Shown: piece after piece, positions 1 through 8,136 of the stretch
How positions within the stretch are numbered: the first letter of the stretch is position 1
Layout of the letters: each line of letters starts with the position of its first letter
DNA from: Pseudomonas sessilinigenes
Lineage (GTDB): Bacteria > Pseudomonadota > Gammaproteobacteria > Pseudomonadales > Pseudomonadaceae
NCBI RefSeq assembly: GCF_003850565.1
Contig: NZ_CP027706.1
Location: 806,001 to 870,000 of the forward strand
Length of the DNA: 64,000 bases
Reading direction: 5' to 3'
Notes under the pieces: model-generated
What the model was told of the DNA's origin: nothing
Databases searched by the model: none
The model's input: only the letters and a program-made list of their open reading frames with translations
Made by a program: the position numbers and the translations under genes

Positions 1-227
1 CCGTCTACGCCATGACTGTGCACAAGTCCCAGGGCTCGGAGTTCGCCCATACCGCGCTGATCCTGCCCGATGCATTGAATCCGGTACTGACCAAGGAGTT
101 GATCTACACCGGCATCACCCGGGCCAAGGATTGGTTCAGCCTGATCGAACCCCGTGCCGGTGTCTTCGAGGAGGCGGTGCGACGGCGGGTCAAGCGCCTG
201 AGCGGATTGATGCTGGAGCTGGACTGA
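1..227 (+). CDS. recD: RecD, exodeoxyribonuclease V alpha subunit, C-terminal fragment
   Basis: Only the last 75 codons lie in the window; the reading frame is open from base 3 and runs off the left edge. The fragment reads VYAMTVHKSQGSEF and, later, ELIYTGITRAKDW. These are the last superfamily 1 helicase motifs (V and VI) as found at the end of RecD. RecD is the 5'-3' helicase subunit of the RecBCD recombination and repair nuclease. The remainder, with the Walker A ATPase site, must lie to the left. The next gene is on the same strand about 100 bases on but belongs to a different function. Confidence 0.9.
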   Translation, partial: VYAMTVHKSQGSEFAHTALILPDALNPVLTKELIYTGITRAKDWFSLIEPRAGVFEEAVRRRVKRLSGLMLELD

Positions 228-332
228 GGCCGGGCTTCCAGGCATGGTTGCACCGCGTCGATCTCGCGGCATTTTCCAGGGCTGTGCTATCGTTGCGGCA
301 TCATCTTCGTGAAAATCAACGAGATTCCCTGC

Positions 333-914
333 ATGGACGTGGCTGTCTTGAGGACAGAGCGCATTTTGCGGTGGCGGCAGTACGTGCTGGCGACCATCCT
401 TTGCCTGTTCAGCCTGTTGGCCATCGCACAGCCCGAGCCCTCGGCACCGGCCAGCCTGGCCGAACAGCGGGCCAAGGCAGTGACCCAAGTGGTGCTGGGC
501 ATCCTCAGCTATGCGCGCTGGCCGGTCGAGCCAGCGCAGTTGCGTCTTTGCGTGGTAGGTCCCACCGAATACACCGACGATCTGCTCAAGGGGGCCACCC
601 AGGCTACCGGACGCCCGGTGCAGGTGCGTCGCTTACTGGCCAGTAACGCGACGATCGCCAGTGAGTGCGATTCGGTCTACGTCGGCAAGCTGGGGACTGA
701 GCAGCGTACTCGCTTGTTCAGTTCGTTGACCGGGCAGCCGGTGCTGAGCATCAGCGAGGGGGGCGACCAATGCACCGTGGGCAGCCTGTTCTGCCTGCGA
801 GTCAGCGACAGCCAGGTATCGTTCGAAGTCAATCTGGACTCAGTGGCGCGCAGTGGGGTGAAGATCCATCCCAGTGTGTTGCAGTTGTCCCGTCGGCGTC
901 CGGCGGAGCCATGA
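333..914 (+). CDS. yfiR: YfiR, periplasmic repressor of the diguanylate cyclase YfiN
   Basis: A protein of 193 residues from the ATG at 333; a GTG at 309 is possible but has no ribosome site. An N-terminal hydrophobic stretch (about residues 17-34) ending near AIA-Q is a signal peptide. The rest matches the YfiR (DUF4154) family: the KAVTQVVLGILSYARWP opening, RLCVVGP, and a C-terminal VNLDSVARSGVKI segment with several cysteines. In P. aeruginosa YfiR sits in the periplasm, binds the sensor part of YfiN and keeps it off. Its stop codon overlaps the start of yfiN (ATGA), so the two are translationally coupled. Confidence 0.9.
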   Translation: MDVAVLRTERILRWRQYVLATILCLFSLLAIAQPEPSAPASLAEQRAKAVTQVVLGILSYARWPVEPAQLRLCVVGPTEYTDDLLKGATQATGRPVQVRRLLASNATIASECDSVYVGKLGTEQRTRLFSSLTGQPVLSISEGGDQCTVGSLFCLRVSDSQVSFEVNLDSVARSGVKIHPSVLQLSRRRPAEP

Positions 915-2179
915 AACTGTTCAAGTCCAACTCCCGCCCTACCTTGCGGTCGGTCATCGGTCGCGGCCATCTGATCGTTGCCCTGCTGGCGATCTCCATG
1001 GCCAGCCTGTCCCTGACCGGCCTTGGCGTACTGGCCCTGCGGGTGTATGCCGACCACAACCTGCACCTGATCGCCCGTTCCATCAGCTATACGGTGGAAG
1101 CTGCCGTGGTGTTCCACGATAACGTCGTGGCCACCGAGGCCCTGGCGCTGATCGCTTCCACCGAGGAGGTGGCCGACGCCAAGGTCTACGACAGCCAGGG
1201 GCAGTTGCTGGCCAGTTGGCAGCGTCCGGACAGCGGTTTCCTGACCAACCTGGAAATGCACATCGCCAGCACATTCCTGGAAAAACCCATCAGCGTGCCG
1301 ATCTATCGCCAGGGCCAGGAGATCGGCAGCGTCAATGTCACCGGCCATGGCGGCAGCCTGTTGCGCTTCCTCTTCAGCGGGTTGGTGGGCATCGTGCTGT
1401 GCATCGCCCTGAGTGCCTGGGCCGCCCTGTACCTGGCGCGCCGGCAACTGCGCGATATCACGGGCCCGCTACGCAGCCTGGCGGACGTGGCCCACGCGGC
1501 CCGACGCGAGCGTGCCTTCGACCAACGGGTGCCGCCGGCACAAATCGCCGAGCTGGACAACCTGGGCAATGACTTCAACGCCCTGCTCGATGAACTGGAG
1601 GTCTGGCAGACCCACCTGCAGAGCGAGAATGAGACCTTGGCCCACCAGGCCAGCCATGACAGTTTGACCGGCCTGCCTAACCGGGCCTTCTTCGAGGGAC
1701 GGCTGATCCGCGCCCTGCGCAGTGCCAACAAGCACAACGAACACATGGCGGTGCTGTTCCTGGACAGCGATCGGTTCAAGGAAATCAACGACAATTTTGG
1801 CCATGCCGCCGGGGATGCGGTGCTGGTGGCCGTGGCCACGCGGATTCGAGCGCAACTGCGCGAGGATGACCTGGTGGCGCGCCTGGGTGGCGATGAATTC
1901 GCGGTGTTGTTGACGCCCCTGCATCGGGTGGAGGATGCCCAGCGCATCGCCGACAAGATCATCAACAGCATGGAGATGCCGATCCAGTTGCCAGGCAGCC
2001 TGTCGATCCTGACATCGCTGAGCATCGGCATCGCCGTGTATCCGGAGCATGGCGCCACTCCGGGCAGTCTGTTGAATGCCGCCGACGCGGCCATGTACCA
2101 GGCCAAGCGAGGCGCGCGAGGCGGGCAGCACACAGTGGGGGCGGAGTCCCCCGTCGTCCAGGTTCAAAACAGGAGCTAA
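911..2179 (+). CDS. yfiN: YfiN (TpbB), membrane diguanylate cyclase
   Basis: 422 residues from the ATG at 911, which overlaps the yfiR stop. Order: cytoplasmic tail, first membrane helix (about 18-40), a periplasmic sensor of about 110 residues, second membrane helix (about 152-176), a HAMP-like linker, then a GGDEF domain. The active site is RLGGDEFAVLL and an inhibitory-site RxxD (REDD) lies five residues before GGDEF, so product inhibition is expected. It makes cyclic di-GMP from GTP and promotes biofilm formation; YfiR represses it and YfiB relieves this. Start codons further upstream would lie inside yfiR and add a poor N-terminus. Confidence 0.93.
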   Translation: MKLFKSNSRPTLRSVIGRGHLIVALLAISMASLSLTGLGVLALRVYADHNLHLIARSISYTVEAAVVFHDNVVATEALALIASTEEVADAKVYDSQGQLLASWQRPDSGFLTNLEMHIASTFLEKPISVPIYRQGQEIGSVNVTGHGGSLLRFLFSGLVGIVLCIALSAWAALYLARRQLRDITGPLRSLADVAHAARRERAFDQRVPPAQIAELDNLGNDFNALLDELEVWQTHLQSENETLAHQASHDSLTGLPNRAFFEGRLIRALRSANKHNEHMAVLFLDSDRFKEINDNFGHAAGDAVLVAVATRIRAQLREDDLVARLGGDEFAVLLTPLHRVEDAQRIADKIINSMEMPIQLPGSLSILTSLSIGIAVYPEHGATPGSLLNAADAAMYQAKRGARGGQHTVGAESPVVQVQNRS

Positions 2180-2184
2180 CTCCC

Positions 2185-2688
2185 TTGTTCTCAATGACAC
2201 AACGTTCGGTTCGACTTTTCGGTGCCCTGGTGTTCATGGCCTTGCTGGCCTTGACGGGCTGCCAGAGCGTGCCACCCAAGGGCCTGACCCCGAAGCAGAT
2301 CGCGGTGCTGAAACAGGAGGGCTTCGAACTGACGGATGAAGGCTGGGCCTTCGGCCTGTCGGGCAAGGTGTTGTTCGGCAGTGATATAGAGAGCTTGAAC
2401 CCGGCCAGCACCGAGATCGTCCAGCGCATCGGCAAGGCCTTGCTCAGTGTCGATATCCAGAAAGTCCGGGTCGACGGCCACACCGATGCCTCCGGCAAGG
2501 AGGCCTACAACACGCAGCTCTCCATGCGCCGGGCCAAGAGCGTGGTCAAGGTCCTGACCCAGGTTGGCATGCGCGAAGAGAACATCCAGTTGCGCGGCCT
2601 TGGCAGCAGCGAGCCGGTGGCCTCCAACAGCACCCCGGCCGGGCGTACCGAGAATCGTCGGGTGTCGATCGTGGTGATCGCCGACTGA
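2185..2688 (+). CDS. yfiB: YfiB, OmpA-like outer membrane lipoprotein that relieves YfiR repression
   Basis: A lipoprotein signal with lipobox LALTGC, then a C-terminal OmpA-type peptidoglycan-binding domain (VRVDGHTDASGKEAYNTQLSMRRAKSV and NRRVSIVV). In the known YfiBNR system YfiB sequesters YfiR at the outer membrane and so frees YfiN. The start is unusual: AGGAG at 2171-2175 is nine bases before a TTG at 2185 but 18 bases before the ATG at 2194, so TTG is preferred. The gap after yfiN is five bases, giving a compact three-gene operon. Confidence 0.9.
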   Translation: MFSMTQRSVRLFGALVFMALLALTGCQSVPPKGLTPKQIAVLKQEGFELTDEGWAFGLSGKVLFGSDIESLNPASTEIVQRIGKALLSVDIQKVRVDGHTDASGKEAYNTQLSMRRAKSVVKVLTQVGMREENIQLRGLGSSEPVASNSTPAGRTENRRVSIVVIAD

Positions 2689-2772
2689 GCGGCGATCCAT
2701 CCAGTCGCGGCTGTAGTCCTACGGCCGCTTCGCCAGGCCGATCGGTGACCGATACGGCATGGCGGCACAAGG

Positions 2773-3723
2773 CTAGGGGGCACTGAACGACATGCTTCGA
2801 GTGTCCCCCATCAACAAGGGCTGGTTCTGCTCGGTCACCTCGCGGATGTAATCCCATAGCAGTGTGATGCGCTTGAGCTTGCGCAGGTCCTCGCGGCAGT
2901 ACATCCAGAATTGCCGGGTCAGGTTGATTTCCTTGGGCAGCACCGGCAGCAAGCGTGGGTCCTGGGCCGCCAGGAAACACGGCAGGATCGCCAGCGAGCG
3001 GCCCTGCTGCGCCGCCACGTACTGGGCGATGACGCTGGTGCTGCGCAGGTGTGCGCTGGCCCCGGGGACCACGTTGGCCAGGTACAGCAGCTCGGAGCTG
3101 AAGGCCAAGTCGTCGACATAGCTGATGAACTGATGCTCGCCCAGGTCGCTGGGGCGGCGGATCGGCGGATGGCGATCGAGGTATTCCTGGGTGGCGTATA
3201 GCTGCAGGCGGTAGTCGCACAGCTTGCAGCACACGTAGGGCCCATGTTCCGGACGCTCCAGGGCAATGACGATGTCGGCTTCGCGCTTGGACAGGCTGAT
3301 GAAGTGCGGCAGTGGCAGGATATCCACCGAAATCGCCGGGTAGGCGTCGAGGAAATGGCTGAGCTGCGGGGTGATGAAGAAGGTGCCGAAACCTTCGGTG
3401 CAGCCCATGCGCACATGCCCGGACAGCGCCACGCCGGAGCCCGAGACCTGCTCGCAGGCCATGTGCAGGGTGCTTTCGATCGACTCGGCATACCCCAGCA
3501 GGCGCTGGCCCTCGGCAGTCAGGACGAAGCCGTTGGTACGGGACTTTTCGAACAGCAGGGTGCCCAGGGCGGTTTCCAGCGAGCCGATGCGCCGTGACAC
3601 CGTGGTGTAGTCCACCGCCAGGCGCTTGGCCGCGCTGCTGGCCTTGCGAGTACGCGCCACCTCCAGGAAAAACTTCAGGTCGTCCCAGTTCAGGGTGCTC
3701 AGCGAGGTGATGTTTTTTTGCAT
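2773..3723 (-). CDS. LysR-family regulator divergent from mmsAB
   Basis: 316 residues from the ATG at 3723 (MQKNITSLSTLNWDDLKFF). The N-terminal winged helix-turn-helix reads ARTRKASSAAKRLAVDYTTVSRRIGSLETALG, a GcvA-like LysR subtype, followed by a LysR substrate-binding domain. It is divergent from mmsA with 147 bases between start codons, the usual arrangement of a LysR regulator and its target. P. aeruginosa controls mmsAB with an AraC-type MmsR, so a LysR here is a different solution. LysR regulators answering 3-hydroxypropionate next to mmsA-like genes have been described in other pseudomonads. The inducer here is inferred, not shown. Confidence 0.85.
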   Translation of the reverse strand: MQKNITSLSTLNWDDLKFFLEVARTRKASSAAKRLAVDYTTVSRRIGSLETALGTLLFEKSRTNGFVLTAEGQRLLGYAESIESTLHMACEQVSGSGVALSGHVRMGCTEGFGTFFITPQLSHFLDAYPAISVDILPLPHFISLSKREADIVIALERPEHGPYVCCKLCDYRLQLYATQEYLDRHPPIRRPSDLGEHQFISYVDDLAFSSELLYLANVVPGASAHLRSTSVIAQYVAAQQGRSLAILPCFLAAQDPRLLPVLPKEINLTRQFWMYCREDLRKLKRITLLWDYIREVTEQNQPLLMGDTRSMSFSAP

Positions 3724-3738
3724 GATGGACCGGATTTT

Positions 3739-3767
3739 ATGTGCGTTCTTATTAGAAGTTTGCACAT
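3739..3767. promoter_or_regulatory. Inverted repeat in the LysR/mmsA intergenic region
   Basis: ATGTGC at 3739-3744 and GCACAT at 3762-3767 form a perfect inverted repeat with a 17-base spacer. A smaller TTCT-TATT-AGAA palindrome sits inside it (3746-3757). The region is AT-rich against the genome background. The size and place fit a LysR operator shared by the divergent LysR gene and mmsA. The assignment is by position only. Confidence 0.45.
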
Positions 3768-3870
3768 CTATACTCCAAAAACAGTCCGATACCAACTCGC
3801 GACTCCCCTCTTTCAAGGCGCTGCAACGCCTTGGTTCCCTGCATAAGAACTCAAGAAGTCAGGAGACCCC

Positions 3871-5397
3871 ATGAACGCTCCCCTCCAGTCCGGCGGCACT
3901 ACCCTGCAGCAGGTCAAATTGCTGATCGACGGCCAATGGGTCCAGTCCCAGACCCAGGAATGGCATGACATCGTCAACCCGGCGACCCAGGAAGTCCTGG
4001 CCAAGGTGCCGTTTGCCACCGCTGCCGAAGTCGATGCCGCGATCGCTGCGGCCCAACGTGCCTTCCAGACCTGGAAGCTGACGCCGATCGGCGCGCGGAT
4101 GCGCATCATGCTCAAGCTCCAGGCCTTGATCCGTGAGCACTCCAAACGCATTGCCCAGGTCTTGAGCGCCGAGCAGGGCAAGACCATCGCCGACGCCGAA
4201 GGTGACATCTTCCGCGGCCTGGAAGTGGTGGAGCATGCCTGCTCCATCGGCACCCTGCAGATGGGCGAGTTCGCCGAGAACGTCGCCGGCGGCGTGGACA
4301 CCTACACCCTGCGCCAGCCTATCGGTGTATGCGCCGGGATCACCCCATTCAACTTCCCGGCGATGATTCCGCTGTGGATGTTCCCGATGGCCATCGTTTG
4401 CGGCAACACCTTCGTCCTCAAGCCTTCCGAGCAAGATCCGCTGTCCACCATGTTGCTGGTGGAGCTGGCGCTGGAGGCGGGAGTCCCGGCCGGCGTGCTC
4501 AACGTGGTCCATGGTGGCAAGGACGTGGTGGATGCCCTGTGCGTGCACCAGGACATCAAGGCCGTGTCCTTCGTCGGCTCCACCGCCGTCGGTACCCATG
4601 TCTATGACCTGGCGGGCAAGCACGGCAAGCGCGTGCAATCGATGATGGGCGCCAAGAACCACGCCGTGGTGCTGCCCGATGCCAACCGTACCCAGACGGT
4701 CAACGCCCTGGCCGGTGCGGCGTTCGGCGCGGCCGGCCAGCGGTGCATGGCCACCTCGGTAGCGGTGTTGGTGGGCAAGGCCCGCGAATGGCTGCCGGAC
4801 ATCAAGGAGGCCGCGAGCAAGCTCAAGGTCAACGCCGGTTGCGAGCCGGGTACCGATGTCGGCCCGGTGATCTCCAAGCGGGCCAAGGAGCGCGTGCTGG
4901 GCCTGATCGAAAGCGGTATCAAGGAAGGCGCCAAGCTGGAGCTGGACGGCCGTGACGTCAAGGTTCCGGGCTACGAGCAGGGCAATTTCGTTGGCCCGAC
5001 CCTGTTCTCCGGGGTGACCACCGAGATGCAGATCTACACCCAGGAAATCTTCGGCCCGGTGCTGGTGGTGCTGGAGGTCGACACCCTCGACGAGGCCATC
5101 GCCCTGGTCAACGCCAACCCCTTCGGCAACGGCACCGGCCTGTTCACCCAGAGCGGCGCGGCGGCACGCAAGTTCCAGAGCGAAATCGACGTTGGCCAGG
5201 TGGGGATCAACATCCCGATCCCGGTGCCGGTACCGTTCTTCAGCTTCACCGGTTCGCGCGGTTCCAAGCTCGGCGACCTGGGTCCGTACGGCAAGCAAGT
5301 GGTGCAGTTCTACACTCAGACCAAGACCGTCACCAGCCGCTGGTTCGACGATGACAGCGTCAACGACGGTGTGAACACCACTATCAGCCTGCGTTGA
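3871..5397 (+). CDS. mmsA: Methylmalonate-semialdehyde dehydrogenase (CoA-acylating)
   Basis: 508 residues, the usual length. It is an aldehyde dehydrogenase of the CoA-acylating MmsA type: [19 protein letters not shown], the NAD-binding SFVGSTAVG, and the nucleophile cysteine in [11 protein letters not shown]. It converts methylmalonate semialdehyde (valine breakdown) and malonate semialdehyde (beta-alanine, 3-hydroxypropionate) with CoA and NAD+ to propionyl-CoA or acetyl-CoA plus CO2. It is followed after 10 bases by mmsB, the enzyme that makes its substrate, so the two form an operon. Likely regulated by the divergent LysR protein. Confidence 0.95.
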   Translation: MNAPLQSGGTTLQQVKLLIDGQWVQSQTQEWHDIVNPATQEVLAKVPFATAAEVDAAIAAAQRAFQTWKLTPIGARMRIMLKLQALIREHSKRIAQVLSAEQGKTIADAEGDIFRGLEVVEHACSIGTLQMGEFAENVAGGVDTYTLRQPIGVCAGITPFNFPAMIPLWMFPMAIVCGNTFVLKPSEQDPLSTMLLVELALEAGVPAGVLNVVHGGKDVVDALCVHQDIKAVSFVGSTAVGTHVYDLAGKHGKRVQSMMGAKNHAVVLPDANRTQTVNALAGAAFGAAGQRCMATSVAVLVGKAREWLPDIKEAASKLKVNAGCEPGTDVGPVISKRAKERVLGLIESGIKEGAKLELDGRDVKVPGYEQGNFVGPTLFSGVTTEMQIYTQEIFGPVLVVLEVDTLDEAIALVNANPFGNGTGLFTQSGAAARKFQSEIDVGQVGINIPIPVPVPFFSFTGSRGSKLGDLGPYGKQVVQFYTQTKTVTSRWFDDDSVNDGVNTTISLR

Positions 5398-5407
5398 GGA
5401 GCCTGAC

Positions 5408-6295
5408 ATGAACATTGCATTCATCGGCCTGGGCAACATGGGCGCGCCCATGGCCCGCAACCTGATCAAGGCCGGCCACCAGCTGAACCTGTTCGACCTG
5501 AACCAAAGCGTGCTGGCCGAGCTGGCGCAACTGGGCGGGCGCATTGCCGCCTCGCCCAAGGCCGCCGCCGAAGGCGCCGAACTGGTGATCACCATGCTGC
5601 CGGCCGCCGCCCATGTGCGTAGCGTCTGGCTGGGTGAGGACGGCGTGCTGGCGGGCATCGCCCGTGGCGTGCCAGCGGTGGACTGCAGCACCATCGACCC
5701 GCAGACCGCTCGCGATGTTGCCGCCGCTGCGGCCAAGCAGGGCGTGGCCATGGCCGACGCCCCGGTTTCCGGCGGCACAGGCGGCGCCCAGGCTGGCACC
5801 CTGACTTTCATGGTCGGCGCGGGTACCGAGCTGTTCGCCGCCCTGCAGCCGGTACTGGCGCAGATGGGGCGCAACATCGTGCACTGCGGGGAAGTGGGCA
5901 CTGGGCAGATCGCCAAGATCTGCAACAACCTGCTGCTGGGCATCTCGATGATCGGCGTCAGCGAAGCCATGGCCCTGGGCGATGCCCTGGGTATCGATAC
6001 CAAGGTGCTGGCCGGGATCATCAACAGCTCCACCGGGCGGTGCTGGAGTTCCGACACCTACAACCCGTGGCCGGGAGTGATCGAGACCGCGCCCGCAGCG
6101 CGTGGCTACACCGGTGGTTTTGGCGCCGAGCTGATGCTCAAGGACCTGGGGTTGGCCACCGAGGCCGCCCGCCAGGCCCATCAGCCGGTGGTGCTGGGCG
6201 CGGTGGCCCAGCAGCTGTACCAGGCCATGAGCCAGCGCGGGGAAGGTGGCAAGGACTTCTCGGCCATCGTCAACAGCTACCGCAAGCCGCAGTAG
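5408..6295 (+). CDS. mmsB: 3-hydroxyisobutyrate dehydrogenase
   Basis: 295 residues. N-terminal Rossmann fold FIGLGNMGAPMARNLIKAGH, the substrate signature DAPVSGGTGGAQAGTLTFMVG and the catalytic lysine region GQIAKICNNLLLG are all present. It oxidises 3-hydroxyisobutyrate to methylmalonate semialdehyde with NAD+ in valine catabolism. A ribosome site (GAGGAG) overlaps the end of mmsA. The operon ends here: a strong hairpin with eight Ts follows. Confidence 0.94.
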   Translation: MNIAFIGLGNMGAPMARNLIKAGHQLNLFDLNQSVLAELAQLGGRIAASPKAAAEGAELVITMLPAAAHVRSVWLGEDGVLAGIARGVPAVDCSTIDPQTARDVAAAAAKQGVAMADAPVSGGTGGAQAGTLTFMVGAGTELFAALQPVLAQMGRNIVHCGEVGTGQIAKICNNLLLGISMIGVSEAMALGDALGIDTKVLAGIINSSTGRCWSSDTYNPWPGVIETAPAARGYTGGFGAELMLKDLGLATEAARQAHQPVVLGAVAQQLYQAMSQRGEGGKDFSAIVNSYRKPQ

Positions 6296-6349
6296 CCCTT
6301 TGCGTGGCGGGGGCCAAGCCCTCGCCACGAATACTGTCTCATGATCGTA

Positions 6350-6406
6350 GCCCCCCGAGTGGGGGCGTTTCCGGGAATCCGCGTCGGGCGGCTTCCCGTT
6401 TTTTTT
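6350..6406 (+). terminator. Tandem hairpins ending the mmsAB operon
   Basis: A first hairpin GCCCCC-cgagt-GGGGGC (6350-6366) is followed by TTT. A second hairpin has arms CGGGAA (6372-6377) and TTCCCG (6393-6398), partly extended by CCG/CGG, then a run of eight Ts (6399-6406). The second has the classic intrinsic form on the plus strand. It lies just past the convergent res gene end (6413) and may also limit read-through between the two. Confidence 0.75.
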
Positions 6407-6412
6407 GCCCGC

Positions 6413-6931
6413 TCAGTTGGGCCGGCCAGCCGGAGTGCGTGGCGGCGGATTGAGGCGGGTGTCGAGGCCGAAGCGCTCCTGGATCACCACCTGGTACAAC
6501 CCCTTGGCCAACAGTGGGTTGATCAGGATGTTCCAGCTGTGGCGCGAGACCGAGGAAGGCACCAGTACGAAGGGATGCTCGGCCAGTAACTGGTCGGCGA
6601 ATTGCTGCTGGCCGGCGCTGGGAATGCCTGGCACCAGCCAGTTGGGATTGGGCACGCTGCCTTCGTCCAGGCGGTAGATGGTCGACGGGTCGTGGATCAG
6701 CGCCCCGGTCAGCACATGGGGCACCTGGTCGAGCGCGGCAAAGCCCTTGTGCACGGCCACCTCGAGGATCGCCGTGGCAGGGTCGGCGCTGCCATATACG
6801 GCCTTGACCCCCTTGGAGTTCCAGCGCCCGCCGCACAGTTCGGCACCGATGCCGCTGTCCCAGCTGTCGGCGTGCTGCGCGGCGTCCAGGCGCCAGAAGT
6901 GAACGGCACTGCTGCCGGGAATGCTGATCAC
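6413..6931 (-). CDS. RES-domain toxin of a RES-Xre toxin-antitoxin pair
   Basis: 172 residues with a RES domain: FWRLDAAQH near the start, GGRWNSKGVKAVYGSADPATAILEV (R36, Y46, E57) and PSSVSRHSWNILINP with the conserved serine. Known RES toxins (for example MbcT and P. putida Res) arrest growth by consuming NAD+. The start overlaps the stop of the upstream antitoxin (ATGA), the typical antitoxin-first order. No truncation or missing key residue is seen, so it is probably active. Confidence 0.9.
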   Translation of the reverse strand: MISIPGSSAVHFWRLDAAQHADSWDSGIGAELCGGRWNSKGVKAVYGSADPATAILEVAVHKGFAALDQVPHVLTGALIHDPSTIYRLDEGSVPNPNWLVPGIPSAGQQQFADQLLAEHPFVLVPSSVSRHSWNILINPLLAKGLYQVVIQERFGLDTRLNPPPRTPAGRPN

Positions 6932-7413
6932 TGATAGACCCCGTATTCCAGGCGGGTGAGGAACTCATCCACCAGCTCGAATCCGATGGGGTTGGTCAGC
7001 AGGTCCACCGGCTTGTGGCCGTCCAGGGCCATCACCGGCTTGGCCATCCAGTCCTGGGCCTGTTCGCTGCTGCCGAAGACCTCCTGGGCCTTGGACAGCA
7101 CCTGGGCGAAGCGTACCGCCCGGGCGCTCTGCTCCGGGTTCAGCGGTTCGTCGGGGGTCTTCAGGCGCCGGTGCAGGGTGCGCTCGGACAGGCCGATGAT
7201 CTTGGCCAGGACCTGTTCGTCCTTGAGCATGGGGACCGAGGAGACGAACTTGACGATTGCCGTCAGCGGAATGCCTTCCTCGGTCAGGCGATAGATCGAG
7301 ATACGGTCGTCGAACCGTGCCCGGCCACCGAGCAGGATGTCCGAGGTTCGATCCTTCAATACGGGCTTGCCGCGTCGTTTCACGGCGATGTCGCTACCGG
7401 TCAGTGCAACCAT
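6928..7413 (-). CDS. Xre/MbcA/ParS-type antitoxin
   Basis: 161 residues from the ATG at 7413, chosen because AGGAG (complement of 7422-7426) lies eight bases upstream. An alternative ATG at 7437 falls almost on the predicted transcription start. The N-terminal half is Xre-like with a helix-turn-helix (LAKIIGLSERTLHRRLKTPDEPLNPEQSARAVRF). The C-terminal half is the antitoxin domain (AQDWMAKPVMALDGHKPVDLLTNPIGFELVDEFLTRLEYGVY). It should bind and neutralise the RES toxin and repress its own promoter. Confidence 0.88.
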   Translation of the reverse strand: MVALTGSDIAVKRRGKPVLKDRTSDILLGGRARFDDRISIYRLTEEGIPLTAIVKFVSSVPMLKDEQVLAKIIGLSERTLHRRLKTPDEPLNPEQSARAVRFAQVLSKAQEVFGSSEQAQDWMAKPVMALDGHKPVDLLTNPIGFELVDEFLTRLEYGVYQ

Positions 7414-7434
7414 GGGCCTTACTCCTGCCTTTGC

Positions 7435-7465
7435 CATTTGGCAGGGATTATATAGACATTTGGCA
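7435..7465 (-). promoter_or_regulatory. Promoter and direct-repeat operator of the RES-Xre pair
   Basis: On the minus strand a perfect -10 box TATAAT (7452-7447) is flanked on both sides by the same nine-base repeat, CATTTGGCA read on the plus strand, at 7435-7443 and 7457-7465. The copies are 22 bp apart, two turns of the helix. Transcription would start near 7440. A repressor bound to both copies would cover the -10, as expected for antitoxin autoregulation. Confidence 0.6.
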
Positions 7466-7514
7466 AGCAGCGCTGAGCCGGGCGTCGGCGGCCCGGACTC
7501 GCCGCTGGCAGGCC

Positions 7515-7859
7515 TCAGGCGAAGATGAAGTACTTGCGTACCGTCTCCACGACTTCCCAGGTGCCCTTCATGCCGGGCTCGACCACGAAGATATCGCCGG
7601 CGCGCAAGTGGATGGGAGCCAGGCCGTCCGGGGTGATCACGCAATAGCCTTCCTGGAAGTGGCAGTACTCCCACTTCTCATAGGCCACCCGCCATTTGCC
7701 GGGAGTGCAGATCCAGGTGCCCATGATCTTGCTGCCATCTTCGCTGGTGTAGGCATTGAGGTTGACGGTGTGCGGGTCGCCTTCGAGTTTTTCCCACTTG
7801 CAGGCGTCCAGGACCGGCAGTGGATGGGTATCGCGCAGAACGGTAATGGGCTTGGGCAT
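7515..7859 (-). CDS. Small cupin-domain protein (Cupin_3 type)
   Basis: 114 residues. A single small beta-barrel: TWICTPGKWRVAYEKWEYCHFQEGYCVITPDG then LRAGDIFVVEPGMKGTWEVVETVRKYFIFA. This is the DUF861/Cupin_3 pattern, often labelled as ureidoglycine aminohydrolase-like, but many such stand-alone cupins have no known substrate. It is divergent from kynB with 277 bases between. No partner gene makes its role clear. Confidence 0.75.
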   Translation of the reverse strand: MPKPITVLRDTHPLPVLDACKWEKLEGDPHTVNLNAYTSEDGSKIMGTWICTPGKWRVAYEKWEYCHFQEGYCVITPDGLAPIHLRAGDIFVVEPGMKGTWEVVETVRKYFIFA

Positions 7860-8045
7860 GCTGTGCTCCTGACAGATCGAGAACCAGAGGCCGCACCCTA
7901 TAGCGCCCGGCGCCCATGGGGTTGTCTGTACTCGACACCGGGGTATCCAGAAGCGCTGCGGCCCTGCTCGCGATGACTGGCAAAGGGGGAGCCGGTGGCC
8001 TGCGGGCTTGAAAGATTCATCGGATAAACCAGGTTTTGTTAGCAG

Positions 8046-8088
8046 TTCTTGCGAAATACCTGAAGCTGACCGAGTTATTTCGCAAGAA
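8046..8088. promoter_or_regulatory. 13-bp perfect inverted repeat upstream of kynB
   Basis: TTCTTGCGAAATA (8046-8058) and TATTTCGCAAGAA (8076-8088) are exact inverted copies with a 17-base spacer, centred about 70 bases before the kynB start. The architecture resembles operators of Lrp/AsnC regulators. A related CGAAAAT/ATTTTCcG pair lies before kynU, so KynR is the likely binder. There is no T-run and no gene end here, so it is not a terminator. Confidence 0.55.
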
Positions 8089-8136
8089 TCTTTACCGGCT
8101 TCGCTCGTATCATGCAGTCCGGACCGACCAAGAGCC

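Noticed and set aside
3859..6057. A 732-codon open frame on the minus strand
   Set aside because: It is the complement of mmsA and most of mmsB, which have full family motifs on the plus strand. It is a shadow frame.
7414..7674. A longer antitoxin with about 87 extra residues
   Set aside because: The extension is a shadow of the neighbouring cupin gene and would lie upstream of the TATAAT promoter.
8008..8136. A longer kynB start upstream
   Set aside because: The extra N-terminus would run through the 13-bp inverted repeat and does not resemble KynB, which begins close to [10 protein letters not shown].
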